A stretch of 47,916 nt of DNA from a virus, in IMG/VR virus record IMGVR_UViG_3300021090_000036, positions 1-47,916 of that record. One strand, given 5' to 3'. Numbering within the stretch: position 1 is the stretch's first letter; each line of letters begins with the position of its first letter. Below the pieces are notes generated by a model. It was given only the letters and a program-made list of their open reading frames with translations, made no database searches and was not told the origin of the DNA. This document shows positions 9,387 to 16,005 of this stretch, in pieces. A program made the translations under genes and the position numbers.

Positions 9387-10051
9387 AGGACCTGGTTAAA
9401 ACAGATAACCGCGTTGACAGCAACCGGGAAACCATTCAGCTCCACCTGCAGAGTGAAGAAGGAACCGTGCCATTGACCGATAAGCAAAAAGAATTATTGA
9501 CGCGGTGGGAATATGTTGATGAGCTTGTTCGCATCAATGGCATTCGTGGCCGTGAGGTAGTGGCCAAAATGGTTATGCGCCGGCACCAGGTAAGCAAGCA
9601 AACCGCTTACCAGGACATTGTGAATGCAGAGGCGGTATTTGCCAGCTCCACACCACTAAACAAAAAATATCGCATCGGCTTGCGCATTGAGTTCCTGGAA
9701 CAAAAGATCGATGAGCTTTATGGCATGGTGAAAATGGAGCCATCCCCCTCTTTAGAGGGGGAAGCCCCGAAGGGGCAGGGGGAGTCAGAAGAGGATATCC
9801 TTGCCCGCGTGGCTCGCATCAAAGGCAACCAGGAGTATTTGCATGAAGCAAAAGAGCTGGAAAAAATTTTGCAAAAATATTATCATGATTACCCGGAGAT
9901 CGTTCAGCCACGTTCACCAAAGAAAATAATTTACGTGTTGCCTGTCCAACAAATGCCGGCAGCGCCATTGACTGCTGACGACGCAATGAGAAAAGCAGGC
10001 CTTGTCATTGACATCACCCCAAAAAATCCACCTGTTAATGATACAAGATGA
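9383..10051 (+). CDS. Putative terminase small subunit
   Basis: This 222-residue protein directly precedes and overlaps the large terminase. Residues about 45-90 (RWEYVDELVRINGIRG, then EVVAKMVMRRHQVSKQTAY) look like a helix-turn-helix that would recognise the packaging site, followed by a long helical region (about 95-165) suited to oligomerisation. Residues about 120-134 (EPSPSLEGEAPKGQG) derive from a palindromic repeat inserted in frame. It overlaps the upstream stop by 4 nt (ATGA). The terS call depends on position plus the HTH pattern, so it is moderate. Confidence 0.6.
   Translation: MKDLVKTDNRVDSNRETIQLHLQSEEGTVPLTDKQKELLTRWEYVDELVRINGIRGREVVAKMVMRRHQVSKQTAYQDIVNAEAVFASSTPLNKKYRIGLRIEFLEQKIDELYGMVKMEPSPSLEGEAPKGQGESEEDILARVARIKGNQEYLHEAKELEKILQKYYHDYPEIVQPRSPKKIIYVLPVQQMPAAPLTADDAMRKAGLVIDITPKNPPVNDTR
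9744..9782. repeat. Palindromic repeat, copy 2 (inside the putative terS)
   Basis: CCCCCTCT (9744-9751) pairs with AGAGGGGG (9754-9761). A second hairpin follows, GCCCC (9764-9768) with GGGGC (9772-9776), and then GGGGGA. This is the other common subtype of the dispersed Bacteroidota palindrome. It too sits in frame inside a gene. Confidence 0.8.
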
Positions 10052-11663
10052 TCCGAATTCAAAAACCGTCAACCTTAACCGCAGCCAGGCAATGGTTAAT
10101 TTGATCAATGCTAACATCACCATAGCAGCATGGCCAAGAGGCCAGGGTAAAACATCGATCATCGGATCCAGGATACTTCACCTCTCAGAAGCAATGCCCC
10201 GGGCCCAGGTGCTGCTCATATCAGATACATTTGAAAGATTGGAAGAAGTGACGATACCAGGGCTGGAAAATTTTTTAAAAATTGAATTGGCATTAGCGCC
10301 GGGTGTAGATTATCTAATGCATGCGAAACCTCCCGATCATTGGCTGTCACCTTATTTTGTGCCGGTGGATTATGATCATGTAATTTCTTTTGCCTCCGGG
10401 TTTGCAATTTGTGAAGTGAGCATGAAGAAACAAGGATCCGCTGCGGGCTTCAACGCACAGGCCGGCATTGGTGATGAGTGGAAATATGTTGACGCCAAAA
10501 GATTCAACGCTGAGGTCAGGCCGGCCATTCGTGGTGCAAAAAATACAGTAGCAAAAAAATTACATGATGGCAGCGTTCTAAAGTGGTATGATATCCCGGA
10601 ATTTCAAAGCCTTTGGTTGTTCACAGATAAGTTCCCTACAAAAGGATCTGATCTCAATTGGGTCCTCGATCAACGCAAAAAAGTAAACCAGGGCTATGTC
10701 GATATCATTTATACACTGCAGCTCGAATGCATTAAGCTGGAGCAGCAAATAGAAGAGCTTTCCAGCAATGATGCAAAATATAAACGCATCAGGATGATCA
10801 GGGAATATGAAGAAGTGATGAGAAAGCTCCGCATGGACCTTGTTTATTATTCAGACGCTCTTCCCTATGAAAATATTGAAAACCTGGGCGACAGGTATTT
10901 CCGGGACCAGAAACGTGACCTGACGAAATATGAGTATGAAGTTGCAATAGAAAACAAAGATCCTGATAAAGCCATCACTCCTTTCTACCCGGCGCTCGAT
11001 CGCAAACATTTTTACCAGCACAACAATGATTACAATCCAAACAAACCGCTGATCATTGCCCTGGATTACCAGTTCAGCATCACACCCATTCCCATTTGCC
11101 AGTTCGACCGGTTGCCTGGCTCTCCATTCATTTCACTAAACTTCATTCAATCGGTCCACTCCCTGCAGGGCGAAGGCGGCATGGATGCGGCGCTTAATAA
11201 ATTTTGCGAAGCCTATATTGATCACCCTGCCAAAGTGGTGTTTTATATCTTTGATCACACAGCTATTGGCCGATCACCGTACGGCAAAAGCTTCAAAGAT
11301 CACGTCTGTAATTTTTTGATCAACAAAGGCTGGTCAGTCATTGAGGTTTATACAGGCGATGCTCCCTATCATGACATCAAATACCTGGCAATAGACAAAT
11401 GGCTGAAGTGGCAGAGCGATGGACAGATCCGTATAAATGAATTAAGGAATGAATCCATGAAAACTTCTATAGAGATGACCGGCGCCATGAACGTGATGGG
11501 CAAAACAAAAAAAGATAAATCTTCGGAGAAACAAAATTCAAAAACGCCACCGGAAAAAGCAACACATTATAGCGATGCCTTTGATCAAATTGTTTGGGGA
11601 GGATTGGAGCTCCAGCTGGTGCCTATGATTGATGATGTGGGGATGGATATCATGTTGAGATGA
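10038..11663 (+). CDS. terL: Terminase large subunit (packaging ATPase-nuclease)
   Basis: The protein has about 541 residues from the ATG at 10038. A TTG-started extension to 10002 is open but lacks support and would overlap terS by 50 nt. The N-terminal ATPase has a Walker A (PRGQGKTS, residues about 32-40) and an acidic motif GDEW (about 145-148) in the Walker B place. The C-terminal RNase H-like nuclease shows three acidic positions: IIALDYQ (about 340), FYIFDHT (about 402) and HYSDAFD (about 512). It would cut concatemers and pump DNA through the portal. It is the last gene of the operon, and its stop abuts the stop of the convergent gene with no gap. Confidence 0.88.
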   Translation: MIQDDPNSKTVNLNRSQAMVNLINANITIAAWPRGQGKTSIIGSRILHLSEAMPRAQVLLISDTFERLEEVTIPGLENFLKIELALAPGVDYLMHAKPPDHWLSPYFVPVDYDHVISFASGFAICEVSMKKQGSAAGFNAQAGIGDEWKYVDAKRFNAEVRPAIRGAKNTVAKKLHDGSVLKWYDIPEFQSLWLFTDKFPTKGSDLNWVLDQRKKVNQGYVDIIYTLQLECIKLEQQIEELSSNDAKYKRIRMIREYEEVMRKLRMDLVYYSDALPYENIENLGDRYFRDQKRDLTKYEYEVAIENKDPDKAITPFYPALDRKHFYQHNNDYNPNKPLIIALDYQFSITPIPICQFDRLPGSPFISLNFIQSVHSLQGEGGMDAALNKFCEAYIDHPAKVVFYIFDHTAIGRSPYGKSFKDHVCNFLINKGWSVIEVYTGDAPYHDIKYLAIDKWLKWQSDGQIRINELRNESMKTSIEMTGAMNVMGKTKKDKSSEKQNSKTPPEKATHYSDAFDQIVWGGLELQLVPMIDDVGMDIMLR

Positions 11664-12191
11664 TCACCAATTGGAATTCGATTTATCCGCCATCTGTTTT
11701 TTTAAAATTTCAATGAGTGATCTTATCTCAATTCCAGTTTGATCCTTTACTTTCTCCCATTGTTTTTTTGTAAATTCCGGAACCTTTTCCTGCTCCAAAT
11801 TGCTGGTATATGTAGTTGTGATTTTACCGGACTGATAAACAGATTTGAAGTCAGTGAAAGAATATTTGTATCTGCTATCCTTGCATTGAAGATTCACAGT
11901 AAACCAAACTTGTATATAAAATGCCGGCCAGAATCCGGGAGGAATCCTCACTTGCATCCAGCCCTTAGCGATTATGCTATTTGCGTTTTCGTCAATGACT
12001 TGTGTCGCATCCTTGCCACTATTAAAGGCCTTTGTTATAAACATTTTTGACCTATATAAGAGATCTTTCGCACTCGAAGAATCAATAGAAACAATATCTG
12101 CAAATTCAATTTTGCCATCAATATTTTTCGGAAGGTCCTGACCGGACACATTTTGATAAAACAGGAATGAAACTATAAATAGAATTCTCAT
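11664..12191 (-). CDS. Exported DUF4468-family protein
   Basis: This 175-residue protein has an N-terminal signal peptide (MRILFIVSFLFYQNVSGQ) that should be cut near residue 18. It then shows the pattern of DUF4468 proteins (TBP-like fold): an aspartate/serine segment before LLYRSKMFI, then an SIIAKGWMQVR strand, and a YKYSFTDFKS strand near the end. These are common secreted proteins of unknown function in Bacteroidota. It is transcribed against the late operon and downstream of the repressor, a place typical of lysogenic-conversion genes. Whether it is expressed from the prophage is inference. Confidence 0.75.
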   Translation of the reverse strand: MRILFIVSFLFYQNVSGQDLPKNIDGKIEFADIVSIDSSSAKDLLYRSKMFITKAFNSGKDATQVIDENANSIIAKGWMQVRIPPGFWPAFYIQVWFTVNLQCKDSRYKYSFTDFKSVYQSGKITTTYTSNLEQEKVPEFTKKQWEKVKDQTGIEIRSLIEILKKQMADKSNSNW

Positions 12192-12397
12192 AAAAAGTTT
12201 TTAAGTCAACCAAGCTACTAATTCCTTTGTCATCAAAAAAGATAATTCAAATCAAATTGTGACCATATACCCACTTAGTAGTATATGCCGCATCAATTCA
12301 GCATTTAATATTGCAATAGTCCTTAGTAGAAAAACGAAAACCTTTTCCACCATGAATACATATTGCGCCACCTGCCCCAATAATGGGGAATGCATCT
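12192..12397. other. Intergenic region with two inverted repeats
   Basis: CATATAC (12264-12270) and GTATATG (12281-12287) form a dyad with a 10-nt centre. CCCCA (12375-12379) and TGGGG (12384-12388) form a hairpin just past the repressor stop, but no T-tract follows on either strand. A weak -7-like TATCTTTT can be read on the minus strand at about 12234-12241. No gene is supported. Confidence 0.4.
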
Positions 12398-12985
12398 TTA
12401 TTTCCCGTCCTTTAGAATATCGTTTGTTATTGTGTTCAAAAATGCTTGAGCCTCCTGTTTTGATTGGAATGATTGTTTCTTTACGGCCTGTTCAATTACA
12501 AATTCCTGAAGAGCCAACAATTTGGCGCCAACGGCTTTCAGGGTTTCTTTCGCAACATTCCCAGTAGAATTCTTTACCATCTGAACCAATTCCTCATGAC
12601 TTTTAGCAAGGCTGACTTGTGATTCAGCCATTAGCCGATTACTTTCAGTGAGATTTACAATGGCTTGAATAGACAATTGACCAGCATCAAGTGGATCATT
12701 ATTCGATGGGCGCTTAGTATAAGGGGTAATCTCTTCATTCATTATTGAATCCAAATCTGAACGGAATTCATTTTCTAAGTTTTTCAATAATCGCTCGCTC
12801 ACTTGGTTCTTACTTTTAACCTGAGAAAGCCTGCCTTTGGCATAATTCATTCTTTTTTCAATTCCCTCCAAATTCAGTTTTGTGGCGAATTTTATGCGTT
12901 CGATCAACTGATCGAACTCTGAATTAATATTTTTCAATTCTGATGGCTTGTTTGTTGAATGTTTTCTAAATATTGCCTTAGGCAT
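12398..12985 (-). CDS. Probable phage repressor (XRE-like N-terminus)
   Basis: The protein has 195 residues. Residues about 25-70 (QLIERIKFATKLNLEGIEKR, then MNYAKGRLSQVKSKNQVSER) follow the five-helix XRE spacing: an initiating helix, a short HTH, and SQVKSKNQVS in the recognition position. The rest is helical and coiled-coil-like, suited to oligomerisation, with no protease (LexA/S24) signature. It is divergent from a small HTH gene, and its promoter is covered by three tandem operators, as expected for an autoregulated lysogeny repressor. The identification rests mainly on this architecture. Confidence 0.6.
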   Translation of the reverse strand: MPKAIFRKHSTNKPSELKNINSEFDQLIERIKFATKLNLEGIEKRMNYAKGRLSQVKSKNQVSERLLKNLENEFRSDLDSIMNEEITPYTKRPSNNDPLDAGQLSIQAIVNLTESNRLMAESQVSLAKSHEELVQMVKNSTGNVAKETLKAVGAKLLALQEFVIEQAVKKQSFQSKQEAQAFLNTITNDILKDGK

Positions 12986-13016
12986 TGTTTTAGTGCTTTA
13001 GGCAACCTATATTCGC
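12985..13016 (+). promoter_or_regulatory. Candidate rightward early promoter
   Basis: TATATTCG (13009-13016) matches TAnnTTTG at all but one position, the same C substitution as in P1. A weak TTG (12985-12987) lies 21 bp upstream. The start site would be near 13022, inside the operator array, so repressor binding would block it. The -33 match is poor. Confidence 0.4.
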
Positions 13017-13018
13017 AC

Positions 13019-13054
13019 TGTCAACCCAAATGTAAACCAATCTGTCAACCAATC
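13019..13054. promoter_or_regulatory. Operator array: three tandem 12-bp repeats
   Basis: TGTCAACCCAAA (13019), TGTAAACCAATC (13031) and TGTCAACCAATC (13043) follow each other at an exact 12-bp pitch. They cover the whole leftward promoter and the presumed rightward start site, which is what a lysogeny switch operator would do. Confidence 0.65.
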
Positions 13055-13057
13055 AAA
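13027..13057 (-). promoter_or_regulatory. Leftward repressor promoter (TTTG-N19-TACATTTG)
   Basis: On the minus strand TTTG (13057-13054), a 19-bp spacer and TACATTTG (13034-13027) match the Bacteroidota promoter consensus perfectly. It points at the repressor start at 12985, leaving a leader of about 35 nt. Confidence 0.75.
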
Positions 13058-13076
13058 TACAACTATAAGGTAAATC

Positions 13077-13328
13077 ATGGTAAACAATTCAATCAAAGCA
13101 GCAAACAGCTTAACCATCCGGGGCATCAAAAAAAAGATGCAGCAGGTAAATGTCACTGAGCTGGCTGATCGGCTTGGCTATAGCAGGGCCAATATATACA
13201 AGCACCTGGATGAAAAAGAACCGGAGAAAGCAAACGTCGATCAGCTAAAAAAGATCATGGATGAAATTGAATGCATGATCACAGAAGAGCATGAAAAAGC
13301 ATTAGAACTTTCTAAAAAAGCTTGTTAA
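13077..13328 (+). CDS. Small HTH protein (Cro/excisionase-like)
   Basis: The protein has 83 residues. Residues about 15-60 form a helix-turn-helix (KMQQVNVTELADRLGYSRAN followed by IYKHLDEKE), similar to Cro/XRE and other small phage regulators. A charged helical tail follows. It is the first rightward gene after the operator array and divergent from the repressor, so a Cro-type or early-switch role is likely. The binding targets are not known. Confidence 0.65.
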   Translation: MVNNSIKAANSLTIRGIKKKMQQVNVTELADRLGYSRANIYKHLDEKEPEKANVDQLKKIMDEIECMITEEHEKALELSKKAC

Positions 13329-13330
13329 CA

Positions 13331-13531
13331 ATGACAGCCAATAGCATCACACTCACCATCCAGCATTACGATGCTATCAGGGAACTGCTCACATCAAAAG
13401 GATATACAGCTCCGGCCATCGCCATCATTGTCATTGATGATGGAGATGAATTGATAATTCGTGACAGCAGTGAAATGCTAATAGGAATAATTTCTAAAAA
13501 TAAAAACCTAAATCATGATACAGCCGCATGA
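13331..13531 (+). CDS. Small hypothetical early protein
   Basis: This 66-residue soluble protein has a beta-rich middle (APAIAIIVIDDGDELIIRDS). The ATG at 13331 is preferred over one 9 nt upstream that overlaps the previous gene. The family is not recognised. It overlaps the next small gene by 17 nt, so the early genes form a tight cluster. Confidence 0.6.
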   Translation: MTANSITLTIQHYDAIRELLTSKGYTAPAIAIIVIDDGDELIIRDSSEMLIGIISKNKNLNHDTAA

Positions 13532-13736
13532 AATTCTATACCTGAAGCTCATCGCAGTCTTCTGCACCATCGTTGCGCTGATCGCCATCCGTGCCTGGGC
13601 AGAGTCGGAAACAGTCATCACCTGGTGCCATAAAGAATTCCACAAAGATGCCAGGCTGCCCGGCCGCTGGCCCAAACCATCACGCATCCGCAGATTTTTC
13701 TTTTTCATTTTCAACCTCAAACATAAAAGCATATGA
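13515..13736 (+). CDS. Small single-pass membrane protein
   Basis: The 73-residue protein has one membrane segment (about residues 9-26, LYLKLIAVFCTIVALIAIRA) and a basic C-terminus (RRFFFFIFNLKHKS). Its ends overlap both neighbours. The function is unknown. Confidence 0.55.
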   Translation: MIQPHEILYLKLIAVFCTIVALIAIRAWAESETVITWCHKEFHKDARLPGRWPKPSRIRRFFFFIFNLKHKSI

Positions 13737-14089
13737 AAATTACAGCCTCATTTATAGATCGCCTCGTGGCTATGACGCCATATGAACGTGGCCGTTTCTT
13801 CCAGGAACATAAAACTGAAATTGATTTCACTGCTCTTATTACCAGGGCAAAAGAAAGACTAATAGAGATCACAGAACCAATCACAAAAACAGAAAAGACC
13901 GACGCAGAAAATAATTGGGTAGTGAAGCAGCAGGAAAATATAGAAGAGATCATTGATGATTCGGTTCTATATGCCGCTGCGGAGCTGCACCCTGGCGCAG
14001 TAGAAGGTCCTTTCCTGGTTGAAAAAGATTTAAGATCAAACCCTTCCGAAATATCTGCTGGCAAATACCAGGACAGAATATTTCGATAG
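13733..14089 (+). CDS. Hypothetical early protein
   Basis: This 118-residue acidic, helical protein is of unrecognised family. The start overlaps the preceding stop (ATGA). Residues about 1-40 contain a hydrophobic-charged helix (SFIDRLVAMTPYERGRFFQE). It is the last gene before the repeat and tRNA-bearing non-coding stretch. Confidence 0.6.
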   Translation: MKITASFIDRLVAMTPYERGRFFQEHKTEIDFTALITRAKERLIEITEPITKTEKTDAENNWVVKQQENIEEIIDDSVLYAAAELHPGAVEGPFLVEKDLRSNPSEISAGKYQDRIFR

Positions 14090-14098
14090 TAGTATTTG

Positions 14099-14143
14099 CC
14101 TCACATCCCCTCTCCACTTGTGGAGAGGGGCAAGGGGGTGAGG
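14099..14143. repeat. CCCCTCTCC-type palindromic repeat, copy 3 (intergenic)
   Basis: Outer arms CCTCAC (14099-14104) and GTGAGG (14138-14143) enclose inner arms CCCCTCTCCAC (14107-14117) and GTGGAGAGGGG (14120-14130). This nested inverted repeat is the complete form of the element whose partial copy interrupts the gene at 8724. On RNA it would fold into a long hairpin downstream of the gene ending at 14089. Confidence 0.85.
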
Positions 14144-14246
14144 TGTGTCCGTGGCAGCGGAGGACATTAATATGACGCTGCGCACCGTCGCTTAAAGACA
14201 AGTAAAAACAAGTTGGGCGGTTTTTTGTTTTGGGAGCGGCGGATAT
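14144..14246. other. Non-coding stretch before the tRNA
   Basis: No supported gene. A short unlinked AUG frame of a few codons (ATGACGCTGCGCACCGTCGC) and a T-rich run at about 14219-14231 are visible. The whole stretch 14090-14444 (355 bp) holds only the palindromic repeat, the tRNA and a terminator. Confidence 0.4.
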
Positions 14247-14336
14247 GCGGAGATAGCTCAGCGGGTCCTGTTAAAATCAGGCAAGAGCGTTGTTCTTCCA
14301 GGGCAAAGGTCGAAGGTTCGAATCCTTCTCTCCGCT
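14247..14336 (+). tRNA. tRNA-Gly(UCC) with an enlarged D-loop
   Basis: The acceptor arms GCGGAGA (14247-14253) and TCTCCGC (14329-14335) pair perfectly. The D stem is GCTC/GAGC (14256-14259, 14285-14288). The anticodon stem TTGTT/GGCAA encloses CTTCCAG with anticodon TCC at 14297-14299. The variable loop is AGGTC, and the T arm is GAAGG-TTCGAAT-CCTTC. The D loop is 25 nt instead of about 8-9, because an extra mini-hairpin CCTG-TTAAAAT-CAGG sits at 14267-14281. CCA is not encoded. It could be a functional phage tRNA with an insertion, or a decaying gene. Confidence 0.75.
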
Positions 14337-14364
14337 CTGTTTTTAGTTGTTAGAATAAAATTAT

Positions 14365-14391
14365 CCGGGCTGTGTCTACAGCCTGGTTTTA
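14365..14391 (+). terminator. Hairpin terminator after the tRNA
   Basis: CCGGGCTGT (14365-14373) and ACAGCCTGG (14378-14386) pair with one mismatch around GTCT, followed by TTTT. A smaller hairpin CCGCA/TGCGG follows near 14400-14413. Confidence 0.6.
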
Positions 14392-14444
14392 ACCTCTCCC
14401 GCAGAATTGCGGTAAAAAATTCAATCGAAATAGATCCAAAACAA

Positions 14445-14627
14445 TTGAAACAAAGAAAACAAATAGTGGAGTTATTAAGTTATGGCTTTAAGGCCAAAGA
14501 CATCTCTAAAAAGATTGGCATAAGCAATAGAACGGTTGAGGTACACATTAGAAAGATGTTACTTGAAGGCTATGACAATACGACTCATTTGGTAGCAACA
14601 TATTTAAGGAAGGGGGTTATAAAATAA
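14445..14627 (+). CDS. LuxR-type (GerE) HTH protein
   Basis: The 60-residue protein consists almost only of a LuxR/GerE-like helix-turn-helix: IVELLSYGFKAKDISKKIGI, then SNRTVEVHIRKML, matching the pattern of a G-x-S/K-xx-I-A turn followed by a TVxxHI recognition helix. No ATG is available. TTG at 14445 is the first usable start, and the frame stays open some codons upstream, so the N-terminus is uncertain. It lies 7 nt before a sigma-region-4-like gene. Together they are candidates for transcriptional regulators of phage genes. Confidence 0.6.
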   Translation: MKQRKQIVELLSYGFKAKDISKKIGISNRTVEVHIRKMLLEGYDNTTHLVATYLRKGVIK

Positions 14628-14634
14628 AACAATA

Positions 14635-14865
14635 ATGACACCTGAAGCCGAAGAAATGAAAAATGAATTTGTCCACTCTATTGTAGCGGCCATTAAATCC
14701 TTACCAAAAGATCAGTACCAGGTGAAGATTTTATTGGACATAGAAAAGCTATCAATAGAAAATGTTTCTAATCGTCTTGGAATAACCATTGATAGTGTCC
14801 GGGTAAAAAAAGCAAAGGCCGATCATGCAATCGGGGTTTTTCTTAAAAATAAAATTGAACAATAA
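14635..14865 (+). CDS. Stand-alone sigma-70 region 4-like protein
   Basis: The protein has 76 residues. Residues about 18-65 (AIKSLPKDQYQVKILLDIEK, then LSIENVSNRLGITIDSVRVK) follow the sigma region 4 pattern: ALxxLPxxQ, a helix, an EIAxxLGIS-like turn, and a VRxxxxRA-like recognition helix. No region 2 is present, so it cannot be a complete sigma factor. In sigma factors region 4 contacts the -35 element, so a phage copy could act by binding the upstream element of late promoters or by replacing host sigma region 4. This role is inferred from the fold and the special -33 motif. Confidence 0.65.
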   Translation: MTPEAEEMKNEFVHSIVAAIKSLPKDQYQVKILLDIEKLSIENVSNRLGITIDSVRVKKAKADHAIGVFLKNKIEQ

Positions 14866-14906
14866 AATTAAGGCAACTATATAGCTATTCATCCTAAAAA
14901 AAGAAT

Positions 14907-15200
14907 ATGAACTACAATATTTTAGAAGCAAGAATTGAATTTGAAAAAAACAAAATTCAAAGAATTACGGTGCTTGTAGATTGTACAGGGAGCTATTCCA
15001 GCTCGTTCAGTGACGTTCGAGCAATATTCGCAACAACAAAACCAAGAGGGGGCTACATGAACATTTCGCCATCTGCAGATATTAGCGAAAAGCTATTACA
15101 AGATGTTGCTGCTGCTGGTATGCAAACAGTAGACATAGACAGAGACGAAATTTTCCCTGGTTGGGAAAAAAAATATGCAAATACTGACAAAGTTAAATAA
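14907..15200 (+). CDS. Hypothetical protein
   Basis: This 97-residue soluble protein has a beta-alpha pattern (KIQRITVLVDCTGSYSSSF, then a helix DISEKLLQDVAAAGMQ). Its family is not recognised. It follows the sigma-4-like gene after a 41-nt gap. Its C-terminal end overlaps a reading frame leading into the next gene. Confidence 0.55.
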   Translation: MNYNILEARIEFEKNKIQRITVLVDCTGSYSSSFSDVRAIFATTKPRGGYMNISPSADISEKLLQDVAAAGMQTVDIDRDEIFPGWEKKYANTDKVK

Positions 15201-15225
15201 GTATATAATCACGAAAATTAATACC

Positions 15226-15468
15226 ATGAAATGGATCATCATCGCTTTGCTGTTTGCATCATGTGTTGCTGCAAAGCCAACAGAAAATAAAAAAACTTTT
15301 GAGGTATCAAAAGTAGTGTTGCTAAAAGATGGATATCGCCGCATCTATGCGCAATCAGTACCAGGTGGCGCACGATATACCACCGTGTGCCAGTGCGACA
15401 CTATGATAAAAGGCAAACAATTCACAGCTATTTTTCTCCGCAAGCTAAGTCCATCAATATATAAATAG
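15226..15468 (+). CDS. Small predicted lipoprotein
   Basis: The 80-residue protein starts at the ATG at 15226, where MKWIIIALLFASC gives a signal peptide ending in a lipobox-like LFASC. An in-frame upstream extension overlaps the previous gene and would bury the signal. The mature part is small and basic with a short CQC motif. A periplasmic or outer-membrane-anchored product made early in infection or lysogeny is plausible. The function is unknown. Confidence 0.6.
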   Translation: MKWIIIALLFASCVAAKPTENKKTFEVSKVVLLKDGYRRIYAQSVPGGARYTTVCQCDTMIKGKQFTAIFLRKLSPSIYK

Positions 15469-15515
15469 AATTTCATTATGAAAAATTTAATCATCGCCTA
15501 AAAGAATACCTGCTC

Positions 15516-15875
15516 ATGCAAACCATCAAACGGGGGGAACTGTACGCCATAGAAGAAGAGATCATTCAATTCAAAAAAAACTCACCTGCTCTTAACATTT
15601 TACTCCAGGACAAGATCCGGATATTCTTCCAGAAAAATGCACAGCAGTTTAAAGTAATGCATGCCCGGTTCAAAGGCATAAAACAAAAATATATTCAGCA
15701 GGATCCTGCCGGCAATTTCAAAACCACCGGTGAGGATGAAAAAATCAAATGGGTGTTCATCGACAATCTTGATCAGCTCCGTGCAGCACAGGTCCTTGAT
15801 GTTAGCCAGGTAGAAAATCAGTTCCTGCAGGAATGCGAAACACTATTTCAACAAAACATTCAAATCAACTGGTAA
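15516..15875 (+). CDS. Hypothetical protein
   Basis: This 119-residue, mostly helical protein has charged coiled-coil-like segments (IEEEIIQFKKNSPALNILLQ) and a short beta insertion around GNFKTTGEDEKIKWVF. The family is not recognised. It overlaps the following 42-codon gene by 1 nt, so it probably lies in the same transcript. Confidence 0.6.
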   Translation: MQTIKRGELYAIEEEIIQFKKNSPALNILLQDKIRIFFQKNAQQFKVMHARFKGIKQKYIQQDPAGNFKTTGEDEKIKWVFIDNLDQLRAAQVLDVSQVENQFLQECETLFQQNIQINW

Positions 15876-16003
15876 TGGCACTGAAGAAAGTACATCCCGA
15901 TCCCGATGAGGATAATCTGAAATACCTGGGCATTATCTGCATTGTTATGATCATAGTAGTCATTGCCGGCATCATCATCTTTTCAATTTTCGTAAAAAAA
16001 TAA
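15875..16003 (+). CDS. Tiny single-pass membrane protein (42 residues)
   Basis: The ATG at 15875 overlaps the upstream stop (TAATG). The 42-residue product has a charged start (MALKKVHPDPDEDNLK), one strongly hydrophobic segment (about residues 18-39, rich in Ile/Val) and a KK end. The next gene starts 3 nt after its stop. The tight packing and clean membrane helix support a real gene. The function is unknown. Confidence 0.6.
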   Translation: MALKKVHPDPDEDNLKYLGIICIVMIIVVIAGIIIFSIFVKK

Positions 16004-16005
16004 TC

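Noticed and set aside
10002-10037. TTG start for the large terminase
   Set aside because: It would overlap terS by 50 nt from a rare start codon. The ATG at 10038 gives a normal short overlap.
12259-12567. Forward frame containing a Cys-rich stretch
   Set aside because: Most of it is antisense to the repressor gene end. The Cys segment is explained by a CCCCA/TGGGG hairpin and no coupling is visible.
15479-15500. Seven-codon frame MKNLIIA before 15516
   Set aside because: Too short, with no coupling. It may be a remnant of a signal peptide start, but nothing else supports a gene.
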